Origin: Cristatella mucedo
Lineage: Eukaryota > Bryozoa > Phylactolaemata > Cristatellidae
Assembly (NCBI GenBank): GCA_009760855.2
Contig: WPIO01000019.1
Span: forward strand, 4,753,501 to 4,817,500
DNA: 64,000 nt
Reading direction: 5' to 3'
The position numbers and the translations under genes are program-made. The first letter of the stretch is position 1. Each line of letters begins with the position of its first letter. The notes beneath the pieces are model-generated. The model did not search any database. It worked only from the letters and a program-made list of their open reading frames with translations, and was not told where the DNA came from. Below are positions 10,401 through 20,359 of the stretch, piece after piece.

Positions 10401-12309
10401 AACGTTAACGATTAGTAGCGAAATTCCGGGTAAAACAGCCTGCTCATGGTGACAGAAGAATGATGTTGCATGCTAATACGCAACGGGACTTCCTGGTTGC
10501 TAAAAAATGACTCGTTTTTTCTTCAAAATGCACATGCCAATAGGCCTGAATGTACTTACACACACATCTGTGACAGGAATGTCGGCAAACAATGTAATGC
10601 ATCTCCGTCTGTAACTCCACAAAACCGTCAAGACTAAGTGGGTGTTACACTGGAGAGTTCTCTATGGTGCACTCAAAGCATAAAAGGCTTTTGGTATGCA
10701 TGTGGTACCCAACGTACCCCATCTCATGCAATAAAATGATAAAGTAAGAAGCATAGCTGAGTCAGGAGGGCAGTTGAGGTAGAGAGTAGTACGGAAGTAG
10801 CAACTCAGGCCTACTGGAGAGGAAGTGCCATAGTCGGCAGCAGGAGAGTAGTTGTCGTTGCATAAGAAACAAGCACATACAATTACACAAAACAAAAGAG
10901 CAAAGCAAAGTTGGGTACCAAACACCTGATGATCTATACCGACTTTACTTAACAACTGCTTTGGCCACGTTCTTCGTCTGCCCAGCTGTAAAACAAGATC
11001 CTAAAGAGCACATGCAAGGTAGAAAGTAGAAAAATGGCAGCATCTCAAACCTAATCTGCAGAATAAGCCCGAAGAGGCACGGGTCTGGTTAGGCCCAGTG
11101 GCTAAGGTGCTTGTCCCGACCAAGGTCAAGGCGAATGTATACGATGAACAATGTCTTGGGCTCAAGCACCGTGATATATATGAAGCACTTGAATAGAGAT
11201 TAAGTTCTCTCAGTTCTATACAAATGAATTATATTTTATTAACAACCAACACATTATTTTACTAAACGACCAGACGAATGCTGCACACACATATTGTAAG
11301 GCCGCCTCCTAATGCTCCAAGCAGACACTCCTAAGATCGAAGCCGTACACACCCAACTATGAAATCCCGGGGACAAAAATAAAAGGGGGAAATAAAAAAG
11401 TAAAATCGAATGCAGAATCAAACGCCCGATCATTTCTTGAGCACTCACACACAACGTCAGCTGAAAAGTCAAGCTGCTATTCATAACACCACACTCGGTT
11501 AGACTAAGACGACAGCTTGATGCAAACTAGCAACTATTGGCTGTACTCGGTAAGACACGTTTGCACACGTCTGGCCATATAATTGTCACCGTCAAACTTG
11601 GACTTGATTAGATATCCATTCTACCACAGGCACCACCCAAGCAGAGGGAATAACAAGTCTGTAAACAAGCTCGGTATACAACAAGCTTTCAGCCACCTTC
11701 TACGTATTGCACAGCAGAGCAGCTAGCACTTAAAGCATGCAGCTGCATCGTCAGCAACATTGAAAAACATCGATGACACGGCATCGTTGCAGCACCAAGC
11801 GTTCTGACGTAGCTACGTACAGTCTGCCATATTGCCCATCGACGGTCCACCGACAAACTCTTTGGTCGGGCCTCGTGGCAATGACAGCAACATATATACT
11901 AAGGAGGAGGGGGCCGCCCTTGCCAGGCCGTGACCTCGCCGGGGAAAATCCTATAGGGGGAGGGCTCCCCCACCCTGAGCAGTGGATGCTTGACACTGAC
12001 TGGCATACCCCTTTTCTGTTCAGAGCAAGCCGGCTCTGCTGCAGGCATGCTGCACCCACAGTACGTACAGACACTCTGCACCCCAGTGGTCTAGGTTTAG
12101 CCGCATAAAGCTCAGCAGTGGAGCACTAGAGGCACAGAGCTCACCTGGATGGCCCTCAGCATCTGAAAGAGGTCTGTTGCCTTTTGGACTATCTCGTGAA
12201 CGAGTTCCTGACCGAAGCGACAGAGTATGATTTCTTTTGCAGGCGACGTCAGCATGGTTGCGCTGCTCGAAGGTGCACTGTCAGCCATCGTGGGCTCACC
12301 CTGGTTCAT
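3650..12309 (-). CDS. MED30: Mediator complex subunit 30 (whole gene, four coding exons)
   Basis: Joining 12309-12145, 10039-9881, 5997-5896 and 3754-3650 on the minus strand gives an open 176-aa protein; human MED30 has 178 residues. Every junction is phase 0 with GT..AG introns. The order of conserved blocks matches MED30: LCRFGQELVHEIVQKA near the N-terminus, LPNAVTVSSQNYNERK in the middle, NLVPIVGK, and a C-terminal DQLRNLLWEINAMLAM. Known for the family: MED30 is a metazoan Mediator subunit acting in RNA polymerase II transcription in the nucleus. The introns (2.1, 3.9 and 2.1 kb) hold LINE-A, LINE-B, SINE and GA-repeat insertions. I chose the ATG at 12309 because it is the first ATG after an in-frame TAG at 12339-12337. 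The exact donor of exon 3 is the least certain point. Confidence 0.88.
3656..3661 (-). promoter_or_regulatory. Candidate poly(A) signal overlapping the MED30 stop region
   Basis: On the minus strand AATAAA lies within the last codons (Asn-Lys-Ile), just before the TGA. I found no other AATAAA in the next ~300 bases downstream. If it is used, the 3' UTR would be extremely short. This is an inference from sequence only. Confidence 0.35.
3790..3900 (-). mobile_element. LINE-B tail fragment
   Basis: A short minus-strand copy of the LINE-B 3' end. It contains the segment that reads, on the plus strand, as GTCTGAACTCCATAAAGCC followed by GGGTGTTACA, matching 10.6 and 60.7 kb. It lies in MED30 intron 3, just upstream of exon 4. 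Confidence 0.55.
3935..5205 (-). mobile_element. LINE-A (L2-like) degraded copy in MED30 intron 3
   Basis: The minus strand carries a decayed LINE-A. Its 3' tail (AGAGAACCAAATCTCT) is near 3955, C-terminal ORF2 sequence follows, and reverse transcriptase sequence extends to about 5200. Frames are broken by stops and frameshifts. It lies between MED30 exons 3 and 4. Confidence 0.7.
5294..5412. repeat. (GA)n microsatellite with GACA end
   Basis: Almost pure GA dinucleotide repeat of about 100 bp, ending in a short GACA run. The open frames through it encode only Arg-Glu or Leu-Ser repeats and are not genes. Confidence 0.95.
5896..5997 (-). CDS. MED30: MED30 exon 3
   Basis: A pyrimidine-rich acceptor (CTTTTCTTACATTTTATAG) precedes the exon at 5997. 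The 34 codons begin NLVPIVGKSTGDGNVE and run to AAERRWCTE, matching the human LIPYVEEDG...EERRE region. The donor chosen is ACAGAG|GTATGC. Compared with human, about three residues are missing at the junction with exon 4. A different donor or a further tiny exon is therefore possible. Confidence 0.72.
6470..7215 (+). mobile_element. LINE-A RT fragment in MED30 intron 2
   Basis: The plus strand encodes a broken LINE-A ORF2 C-terminal half (MGKPSVIQKLE..., then HAFVTSCLDFSNSLLAGLPA... after a stop near 6671). The segment is 5'-truncated and its 3' UTR is decayed. Confidence 0.85.
7347..7406. repeat. (CA)n microsatellite
   Basis: Pure CA dinucleotide tract of about 60 bp. Confidence 0.95.
7480..7690 (+). 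mobile_element. LINE C-terminal remnant, possible
   Basis: A short stretch encodes FTSFARKVWNLVLASVTTS, resembling the end of L2-type ORF2 (a SYAPKAWNSLP-type motif). No other part of the element is clear. Confidence 0.35.
7770..7925 (+). mobile_element. SINE-I, tRNA-derived
   Basis: The head contains TGGTCCAGCGGTTAAGG (A-box region) and GGGCTCGAGTCCC (B-box). The body ends in an AGAGACTAAGTTCTCT hairpin and GCGCTATACAAATGAATTAT tail. That tail resembles the LINE-A 3' end, consistent with mobilisation by LINE-A. It lies in MED30 intron 2. Confidence 0.8.
8085..9545 (-). mobile_element. LINE-A RT copy in MED30 intron 2
   Basis: Minus-strand LINE-A with its 3' tail at about 8095-8150 and RT sequence up to 9545. 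The upstream part encodes SAFRPNQSTESALL and LLVLLDLSVAFDSVD, which holds the first catalytic Asp box of reverse transcriptases. The central and C-terminal parts (HAFVASRLDFCYSLLAGLPA...) are in other frames. It is broken by stops and by a small tail insertion at about 8845-8930. Confidence 0.85.
8845..8930 (-). mobile_element. Tiny LINE-A/SINE 3' tail inserted in LINE-A
   Basis: An ATT-rich tract and AGAGAACCTAATCTCT hairpin interrupt the LINE-A coding sequence. Family alignment puts GCTGGCAGAGCC directly after the preceding RT segment. This looks like a severely 5'-truncated insertion of a LINE-A-type 3' end. Confidence 0.55.
9881..10039 (-). CDS. MED30: MED30 exon 2
   Basis: The exon starts at 10039 after CGCTCTGTAG and ends GCCGAG|GTACGT. 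Its 53 codons begin LPNAVTVSSQNYNERK and include KKAVQVYFKQLRGVYVKV. This matches the human LPNGVTYHTGTYQDRL...LFRKLRLVYDKC block. Both ends are phase 0. Confidence 0.92.
10585..10960 (-). mobile_element. LINE-B 3' end, with C-terminal peptide
   Basis: The minus strand encodes FLCNDNYSPAADYG then NCPPDSAMLLTLSFYCMRW in one frame, followed by a 3' UTR ending in the CTCCACAAAACCGTC region. The same peptide frame recurs at 15.7-15.9 and 60.7-60.95 kb. It lies in MED30 intron 1. Confidence 0.7.
11093..11240 (+). mobile_element. SINE-I
   Basis: A diverged SINE-I copy: GGCCCAGTGGCTAAGGTGC in the A-box region, GGGCTCAAGC near the B-box, then the AGAGATTAAGTTCTCT hairpin and the TACAAATGAATTAT tail. 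It lies in MED30 intron 1. Confidence 0.75.
12145..12309 (-). CDS. MED30: MED30 exon 1 (N-terminus)
   Basis: The 55 codons begin MNQGEPTMADSAPSSS and end DLFQMLRAIQ, followed by donor CAG|GTGAGC. The block EIILCRFGQELVHEIVQ matches the human SLCRIGQETVQDIVYR region. A second in-frame ATG (MADSAPS) could also be used. The Ser/Pro-rich N-terminus before the conserved block is typical for this protein. Confidence 0.9.
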
Positions 12310-12324
12310 CGGCCCTGGATTCAA

Positions 12325-12410
12325 CAGTGATATGATCTAAGACTGATTGCCTACAAGACCACGTGCGAGATTATTGAATGTCGCGCGAGATTATTGAATG
12401 TCGTGGACCA
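12325..12410 (-). promoter_or_regulatory. Putative MED30 promoter-proximal 20-bp tandem repeat
   Basis: Two copies of a 20-bp unit (GACATTCAATAATCTCGC plus two bases) lie about 55-95 bp upstream of the ATG, next to a CACGTG E-box sequence. The position suggests a promoter element. Function is inferred only from placement. Confidence 0.35.
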
Positions 12411-12619
12411 CAAAGCCTCCAAAAACGCCAAAAAGTGGGAGCATCATTTGGTAAAAAAATTAAATCCAGCAAAATGCTGAAAATACAACATGACACACAC
12501 AGTATATTGCTGATCTCTACGGCTCGTTAAATAAAATTTGAAGCATAGCTGATTCACCAGCCTCATGCATAGAGAAGCTGAACAGACCTAGCCATATTCA
12601 CGTGTTGCAACTACAAACA

Positions 12620-12720
12620 ATTGCCTGCTGCAGGACTCAAAATCACGACCAGGGTCGCGAAGTGTAAGCACCTTATCGCTGAGCTAATTATAACCAGACT
12701 CGGACGGCACAAGCCATTTT
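12620..12720 (-). mobile_element. SINE-II head fragment
   Basis: The minus strand reads as a tRNA-like segment with TTAGCTCAGCGATAAGGTGC (A-box) and TTTTGAGTCCTGCAGCAGGC (B-box side). Similar sequence occurs at 40.3 kb. It is truncated. Confidence 0.5.
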
Positions 12721-13419
12721 TCCAATACAGTTTCAAACTTCTAGCCTAGCTAATCGCACAACGACAAATGTGCACAAATCACTCCGTTTGACTGGGAAGG
12801 TTGAGATCTAGTCGATCGCACATCCAAAGCAGAAAATCGGCAGCCAAGAAAGTAAAATGCACATAACTGATTTTAAACGAGTCTCGGAAACTTCTGCATG
12901 CTACTGGATGCCTTTAGAGGTCCATAGCTGAGCTGCATTCATTAAGTGCACCAAATACAATGCAGTGCAAAAGGCAGCACGACATACTAACTTCATATGG
13001 TGGTCACTACTGAGCTGCAATTTACCACTATCTGCTCCACCAAATGCGATTAAGAGTGCAATAAAACGATCTACTTTGCTTTCATACTTTGCTTTCATGT
13101 GTATTTGGGTGACAATATTTGCTTCAAACTGAACATGATAGTGCACACAGGAGGCTCATTTGAAGTACACAAGAAAATGAGAATTTCCAACCCAAGGCTA
13201 GAACCTGATCAACCTGCTGCATCCTTCAGGCAGCAGCATCTAGATAAATGGTAAGGTTAGGGAGGACATCTTGAGGGGATCTTGAGCATGTAATTCATTT
13301 ACTTTAATGGAGCAAACTGTGTGATCTGTTCCAAAGTGACCACTTACTACGTGACAATACCCGAGTTATCACTTACTATACGACCAATCAGCTAGACAGA
13401 CAAGCATATCTACTTTCTT

Positions 13420-14085
13420 CTACATACCGTTACCAAAATTCGGGCTTGCTTAAATAAGGATACCACAGGCAAGCAGATCCATGCATGTGTGACATCCCGA
13501 TTAGACATCTATAACTTGCTACTCAACCGTCTTCCTGCCTGTGGTGCACTAGAATGCTTACAATTGATGAATAACTGTGCAGCTAGGCTTGTCTGTCGTG
13601 AACGTGGCAACTGCCACACTGCATTAATTCTCACCGACCTGCAATGGCTATCCATAAATCAGCGCATCGACTTCAAAGTTCTGCCACTCACTTTTAGGTT
13701 CAGTCTCTTTCTCCACCCTACCCATTGGGAAGGGTAAGGCTTTGCATCGTACCACTGACGCTCTACTGACTCGAATCACTTAGCTATGCCTCTAAACAAC
13801 ATCAAATCCTTTGGATACCATACCTTCAGTTTATTCGGTCCCAAAAACCTAGAGCTCACTACTGACTTCAGTCACGACATCCCATGACTTGCTGTCATTT
13901 AAAAAGAAAAGCTAAAAACACACCTGATCCTCGAAGCCTTAGCAATGGCACGTGCGAATTGTCTTTGCGTGCCTATGCGGGCCGAAACTGTACATGCTAT
14001 CACTAACCAATTGACATGATTTCTTTCCATCACATGTAGAGTACCTAGAAATAGAGTTGGCTTTCTTATGATGCAATGCAAATTT
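13420..14085 (+). mobile_element. LINE-A 3' half
   Basis: The plus strand encodes TSRLDIYNLLLNRLPA, then CAARLVCRERGNCHT and LQWLSINQRIDFKVL, which are C-terminal LINE-A ORF2 sequences with stops. A decayed 3' UTR follows and abuts a SINE-I. Confidence 0.8.
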
Positions 14086-14094
14086 CTTCTTCTT

Positions 14095-14240
14095 GCCGAG
14101 CTGGTTTGGCCCAGTGGTTAATGTGCTCGCCCCGACCAAGGTCGGAACGAGGTCTCGGGGTCGAGCCATGAGGCACATGTGAAGCACCTGAATAGAGATC
14201 AAGTTCTCTTAGGGCGCTATATAAATGAATTATACAGCCT
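14095..14240 (+). mobile_element. SINE-I
   Basis: Good SINE-I copy: GGCCCAGTGGTTAATGTGC at the A-box, GACCAAGGTCGG hairpin, GGGGTCGAGCC at the B-box, AGAGATCAAGTTCTCT hairpin, and GGGCGCTATATAAATGAAT tail. Confidence 0.8.
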
Positions 14241-14439
14241 TATCGCTCAGATAGACCTAATTAGCGGTTTCAGGGTTTATAGGAAGCGCGTCATTACAGG
14301 CCTAGAGTTGTGTAAACGGGCACAAAGGAGCTAGTATGATGCTAGGCAAACCCACAAACTCGGAGCGCATGGGCCAATAATCCACCTACGGCAGGGTCAC
14401 TTGCTCGCAGGCTCGCCGCCGCGAGTTAGCGTAAGGTAC

Positions 14440-14570
14440 TGCACAACGCTGCACGACCGCGGTCCTGGCTAGAGCCCTGCAGCAGGCAATTCTTCATTGC
14501 AGGTCGGCGAACGAGGTGACTAACGCCGCTAAGGCTCTTCAGCTGCTATACGAATGAAGATGCTGAACTT
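14440..14570 (+). mobile_element. SINE-II-like fragment
   Basis: It contains CCCTGCAGCAGGCAATTC and a GCCGCTAAGGCTCTTCAGC body with a GCTATACGAATGAAG tail. These parts are shared with the SINE-II copies at 3.3 and 40.3 kb. The B-box region is mutated. Confidence 0.45.
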
Positions 14571-14676
14571 TACGGATGCAAGAGAACGGTAGCATATTTG
14601 CCGAGTCATCGGCGATTACGTTAGCTTTAGATCACGCACATGCATATCAGCGTTCGGAAGTCCTGGAGTAAATAAG

Positions 14677-15320
14677 ATGAAATTCTCAAAGCGAACTGAT
14701 ACGGTGGACTACGCGGAAGCTAAGTTTGCTACCGCAGGCGCCGGACGAGCGCATTCTTACAGGAGAAATTCAGCAAGCGTTACCACATTACCGATTAAAA
14801 ATAGGCCAAAGGTCTTGAACGCTAGAGGCTCATCTGTGGAAAATACTCCTGCCAAACTGACGGTCGAGGTGCTCGCCGCAGCAAGTCAAAAAACGCGCCA
14901 GCGACAAGACCCGAGTACGCACGTTGGCGCCGGGCGATTCCAAACCGGAACTTCCGGAAATAGTCGGATGCCCCGCCCCTCAGGCTGCAGCGTGATGACC
15001 GTTCGTATCCTTGTATATGTATTTTCATGTTGGCATGTATGCAGTGGTTAAGAAGCCACGCTATTTGGATTGTCCTCCGCCTTGGGATCGGTGGTGGCTT
15101 ACCGAGCGACGGCAAGGTCACTCTCTCGCATCGCTGGCGCAGAGCTTCCGGAAAAGCCTCCGGTCGCTCCAGCACACCGTGAGCCCGGAGGCAGTGTTCA
15201 CTCAGTGGGTGCCGGAATCCGAGCACACCGCAGTAGAAGACAGCGCGGCTGCCGTTTTCTGCCATTGGATCGGACAGTCGTCCGCGATGCCTGCGTACAT
15301 AGGGATCTTGCGGTCTGGAG
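14677..15320. other. GC-rich stretch, unassigned
   Basis: Moderately GC-rich DNA with overlapping open frames of 105-174 codons on both strands (for example 15346-14822, minus). None shows a domain I recognise and no frame stands out. It probably belongs to a SINE or LINE-B insertion, because a LINE-B tail follows directly. Confidence 0.3.
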
Positions 15321-15324
15321 CCTT

Positions 15325-15455
15325 CTGAAGTGCACCGAATGCGCACCGAAAGCCACTGAGGCTGTGAGTGGGCAATGCAAAACCCTCCGGCGTAACACCC
15401 ACGTAGCCGCTGTGGCTTTGTGGATTTACAGACGGAGATACATTAAATTGCATCT
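15325..15455 (+). mobile_element. LINE-B tail
   Basis: Contains ACCGAAAGCCACTGAGGC, GGCGTAACACCCACG and GTGGCTTTGTGGATTTACAG, matching the 3' end of the LINE-B copy at 15.9 kb in the same orientation. Confidence 0.6.
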
Positions 15456-15499
15456 TTCGGTGCTCATTGCATCTTTCGGTGCTTCTGGAAGCGCCGCAC

Positions 15500-15990
15500 G
15501 AGGACAGGGTCGTGGCGGAGATGTAGCTGACCCTCAAGGCCCGCCACGTCTTGGCTCCGGTGTACCTAGCTGAGCTGCTGCACCAGTTTCAGCCTCCTCG
15601 TGCCCTCAGGTCCTGCATCGACAATAAATTAGCTGTTTTAATTCCTCCGCTTAAAGAGCATTGGCGACATAAGCTTTAGCTCTGCAGGTCCTAGACTGTG
15701 GAACTCGCTTCTACTATTCTTACGCAACGACAACTACTCTCCTGCTGCCGACTATGACTCATCCTTTTCAGCGGTCCCGAGCTGCTACTTCCATGCTACT
15801 CACTACATCAACTGCTCTCCTGACTCGGCTATGCTTCCCACTTTTTATTTGCTGCGTGAGATGAAGTCCGTTGGCTACCGAATGCGTACCGAAAGCCGCT
15901 TAGGGTGTGAGCGCGCTATACAAATTCTCCTGCGTAACACTCACATAGTCTTTGTGGCTTTGTGGAGTTACAGACTGAGCTACATCCCAT
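15500..15990 (+). mobile_element. LINE-B 3' half
   Basis: One frame reads LTLKARHVLAPVYLAELLHQ and PPRALRSCIDNKLAV, which is the C-terminal region of L2/CR1-like ORF2. After a frameshift it reads RNDNYSPAADYDSSF and NCSPDSAMLPT, the LINE-B tail peptide. The 3' UTR continues to about 15990. Stops and frameshifts mark it as dead. Confidence 0.75.
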
Positions 15991-16227
15991 AGTCGACGTC
16001 GCCGTCGAGGATGAGAATAGCTAGCCGGAGTGAGGCACCCGACCGTCGTCAAGCGCCATAAGTGACGGGAGAGCGGAGGCTGAGCGTTTTGCATGCCAGT
16101 TGAACGGTGTCGCATATATCTGCGCGGTATTGTCCTCCCAGAGCCACTATCGAACAACCAGTGGATGGACCAGAACCCAGCTGTGGCTTGGACACTGGCC
16201 GGCATGGTCCACGGCTAACCCACGCCG

Positions 16228-17340
16228 ATAATAATAATAATAATAGTTCACTTGATAAAGCGCCCTCAGAGAACTTAATCTCTCTCTCTCTCTCTAGGCG
16301 CTTTACATTTGCTGTAAAGTGAAATGCAATTGAATGGTAAGTAAAATCATGCTTGAAAAACAAACAAAATGAATAATATGGTTAGGGTGACATGCACAGG
16401 GTCAGCATGCAAATGTGGTTAGTGGCAGCATGCACAGTGTCAGCACGCATAAGCACATCAAGGACGAATCACAGGGACCCACTAAATGCTGTCCTAAATA
16501 GGTGTGTTTTTAGGTTCCTTTTAAATGTGGTCAGGTCAGGGGATGTTCTGACGCAGGTCGGGAGGGAGTTCCAGGCTTTGGGAGCATACGAACTAAATGC
16601 ACGGTTTCCAAAGGATTTAAGGTTTGTATGAGGTGTTTCTAGACTGTTGGATTCCGAAAAGCGGGTGGTACGATGCTTGGCCTGATGGGGTAGTATATCT
16701 GAGAGATAGGCTGGAGCCAAAGAATAAAGGGACCTAAAAGTGAGCGACAAAACCTTGAAGTCAATCCGTTGCTTGACTGGTAGCCAGTGCAGGTCGGCGA
16801 GAAGTGGTGTGACATGGCAACTGCGACGCTCACGACAGACAAGCCTAGCTGCAGAGTTTTGCACCAGCTGCAATCGCCTGATCGCACATGTTGGTAGGTC
16901 AGTAAGCAGTGAGTTGCAGAAGTCGAGACGGGATGTCACGAATGCATGGACCAACTTGGACGTGGTATCCTTATCTAAACAAGCCCGAATTTTAGCAATG
17001 TTATGAAGCTGAAAATAGGCGGATTTGACTGTGGAGCTGATATGGTCGTCTAACGAGAGGTCGCTTTGGAATATGACACCTAGATTTCGAGCTGATTCAA
17101 CTGGAGATATGCTGGCAGAGCCAATTTTGAGAGTCAGCCTTTCCAATCTCTGGATCACACTGGGTTTGCCCATAACTAGTAAGTTAGTTTTATCATCGTT
17201 AAGTTTTAGAAAATTTGCTGCCATCCATGTGCGGATGTCATCAATGCATGCAGCTAGTGAGTTTAGAGAATTTGAGGTGCTCGAAGGCTGGGAGGGATCA
17301 AAGCAAAGATACAACTGAGTGTCATCCGCATAGAAGTGAA
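16228..17340 (-). mobile_element. LINE-A, 5'-truncated copy with intact RT C-terminal frame
   Basis: A minus-strand element with an ATT-type tail at 16228-16245 and terminal hairpin AGAGAACTTAATCTCT near 16268, which is followed by a (CT)n run. One uninterrupted frame from 17314 to 16469 (281 codons) starts LCFDPSQPSSTSNSLNSLAA and runs to KTHLFRTAFSGSL. The element is truncated just 5' of the YADDTQ catalytic box. Its protein is almost identical to the copy at 50.2-51.1 kb, which suggests recent activity. It is not a host gene. Confidence 0.92.
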
Positions 17341-17344
17341 AAAA

Positions 17345-17930
17345 GGTACTTCAGATGATCTTTGTCCATTCACGTCAATACTTGATGAGCTGTGACTGAG
17401 GGGGAGGCAGGCAGTTCGAATTCCGATGTATGGTAGACCGACTGTGTTCTGGAGCGCTGTTGGCGCCTGCGAGAACGCGCTCCTTTGCAAGCCAGCTTCG
17501 GTGTTCTGCGTGCAGTCGTGCGCGTGCTGTTTGGAGAGCTTAAACTGCAATCTGCCGCTATAAGGGCGAGCCGCGTAAAGGCAACCCGCTCTCCGAAAAG
17601 TCACCCACTCCACAAAGGAGCAGGAGGTCACCTTAGCAAAGAGGCACACCGCGTGAGTTAAGTGTCCGCTCGCTCTGGGCTGAGGCGGAACTCGGCTGAA
17701 CAAAGCTTTGATTCAATAGCAACGGCTCCGTACAAAGTTCGCGGGCAGCTAGCTCAATCGCCCTCTATGGACAAAACTTGGAAAGTCATGCCGAGTCCGT
17801 TTCGGAAGAAATGGCTGCGTGCGTTAACGTGGTCGGTTCGAAAGCACTACAACACGTTAACCCAATCATCGTCTAGTCAGGGCCAGGTCTCGCCCACCGC
17901 AGACCTTGACAGGCTTGGGTTCGACGAATT
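17345..17930. other. Unassigned spacer
   Basis: Lies between a LINE-A 5' end and the satellite array. Open frames (17703-17263 minus, 17662-17997 plus) carry no motif I recognise. Confidence 0.3.
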
Positions 17931-19900
17931 ACCGCAATCCACCACAACCCACAGCAATCCACTGCAATCCGCTGCAATTCACCCCAATCCATTCTAATTA
18001 GGCTAACAACGACCGGATGTAAGCTCCATTATGCACACGCGTTCTCATGCAATGAATTGCAATCGACTGCAACGACCAGGTCCCACACAGCAATCCCCAT
18101 CAATCCGCCGAAATCCGCTGCAATCCGCCACACAGCAACCAGAACGCGTACACTAGAAGCTGAAGCTATAATTATGATTGCACGCTGCTGTACTCTTCGG
18201 TTATTGTGTACTTGCATAACTTCACTGTAATTGCCTCGGCCATTCTGCAGCAATGCATTGCAATCGACTGCAACTGCCCGGGCCAGTACGTCAATCTACT
18301 GCAACCCGCCGAAAAACAACCAGAATACGTACACTTTAAGCTCTAATAGTGATTGCACGTTGCTCTAATTTTTGGTTATTGTGTAATCCCTAAATCTCGC
18401 TACAATCGCCTCGATAATTCGGCAGCAATGCACTGCAATTGACTGCAATGGCCCGGACCAATAACTCAATTTACAGCAATCTGATGCAAAATGCCCTTAA
18501 ATCGGTTTCGCAATGGTCCATTTTTTAACGCAAGTTACAAAGTACTCTAGTTAAAGTCAACCACATCTTTTTAAGCAATTGCGCTCGTACAATCTCGGGT
18601 AATGCATGGCAATCTACGGCAACGGCTCGGCCCGAAGCAGCAATCCACTACAATCCGTGGCAAGTTGACACTAAATTGGCTGCACGAAGTGCTGATTGTC
18701 ATCGCATTTCACATTTCTTTGTACTAAAAGTGAAATCGTAGGACTTTCAAGCTATTTTGCACGTTAATTGTCAACAATGCACGGCAATCGACAGCAATGG
18801 CAGAGACCATTACCGAAATCCGTGGCAAATCGACGACAAATCGGCTGCACCAAGCTAACCACAAGATGGTAATGTCTAATTTCAAAGCGCACCCACAAAA
18901 TGCTGCGCCTTTGCGCATGCACGTTCTCGTGCAATGCACTGCAATCAATTGCAATGGCGCCGTTCCAAACCGCAATCTGCCGAAAAAACGACCAGAACTC
19001 GTACTCTAGAAGCTCCAATTATGACTGCACATTGCTTTAACCTTCGGTTGTTGTGCACTCGAACAATTTCACTGCAATTGCCGTGACCATTCTGAAGCAA
19101 TGCACTACAATCGACTGCAATGACCCGGGCCAATACCGCAATCGACCGCACTCCGCTACAAAATGCCCCGAAATCGGTTTCTCAATGCTCAATATTTGAA
19201 TGCATATTACAACGTCTTCTGTTTAAAGTGCAACCGTACCATTCTAACAAATTGTGATCGTACAATCTCAGGCAATGCATGGCAGTCTATGGCAATGCCT
19301 CGGCTTGAAGCAGCGATCCACTACAATCCGTGGCAAATCGACGAGAAATTATCATCGCCAAGTTCCAATAGTCATTGCATTTAACATTTCTCTGCGTTCA
19401 AAGTGAAATAATGGCATTCTAAAGCAGATTTTCTCATTAGCTGTCGGCAAGCAATGTACGGGAATTGACAGCAATGGTCGGGGCCAATACTGAAATCCGT
19501 GGCAAATCAACAAAACTGGCTTCGCAAAACTGCAATCCTTATTCCAAGTAACATCTCATTTTGCGCATGCATCATTTGCACTCATTGTACGCGTTCAATT
19601 GACGGCATCGCATAGCAATCGATGGCAGTGGCCCGGGGAAATACACCGATCCATAACGGTTCGTTACAAATAGACCAACAACCGTTGGGAGAAGCTCTAA
19701 CTTATCTTGCGTATTAAGTGCACAGTAATAAAATTGCAACAGCATCCTTTCAAACAACCACGAACGTACAATTGAGGGAATTGCTCGGCAATCAACGGCT
19801 ATGGCCCAGCTTCTACCGAAATCCGTTTCAAATTGACCAGAAAGTGGCGGTTCGAAGCTCCAGTTATCATGCCACATAACGTTCACTGTGCGAACACATA
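17930..19900. repeat. Degenerate ~170-bp satellite array with four-monomer higher-order repeat
   Basis: A core resembling GCAATGCACTGCAATCGACT followed by GCAATGGCCCGGGCC recurs at about 18047, 18247, 18422, 18599, 18772, 18929, 19094, 19270, 19448, 19603 and 19777. Spacings are 200, 175, 177, 173, 157, 165, 176, 178, 155 and 174 bp. Diagnostic sequence between cores shows a repeating order of four types over about 675-680 bp. The first ~110 bp is a short run of ~10-bp CAATCCACTG-like subrepeats. No coding capacity is seen. Confidence 0.88.
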
Positions 19901-20359
19901 GTTTCAACCCGTGAAGAAGTCTATGTAAGACTTCATTTAACTAGAAGCTACTGTAATTCGGTCAAGATTGCCGTATAGTCTATGCAGTCGAGAGTACGCT
20001 TACTTGAGGTCGACGGCGCGGGACTGTTGTGCTGGCGTATGACTGTCAACTCATGCAACGACATATGGTGTGATCAACAAATTGATCGTTCGTCTTATTC
20101 CCTTTATTGCAGCCGTGGAGCCGGTAACTTTTGTAGCTTGCTGCTGAAGCGTTCGCATGCTAAATCGCTCAGATTCATATACAGCTTACGATTGTTAGTG
20201 GTTCCTGAATTATAATGATCAGCAGCCGAACCTTTCATAACGTGTGCTATAACTGTAAGGAAAAGCCCATTTCAAGCGACCAGTCGTACTTCGGGCTAGG
20301 AACCAGTGCGTCGTACGCAATGGCTGTTGCTATACAGATGCGATCCTCTGTCACTACGA

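Noticed and set aside
11780..12080. Possible small nuclear RNA (CAGCAACATATATACTAAGG resembles the U6 5' region; GC-rich hairpin follows)
   Set aside because: The essential ACAGAGA box and the rest of U6 are missing, and no other snRNA matched. Chance similarity is likely.
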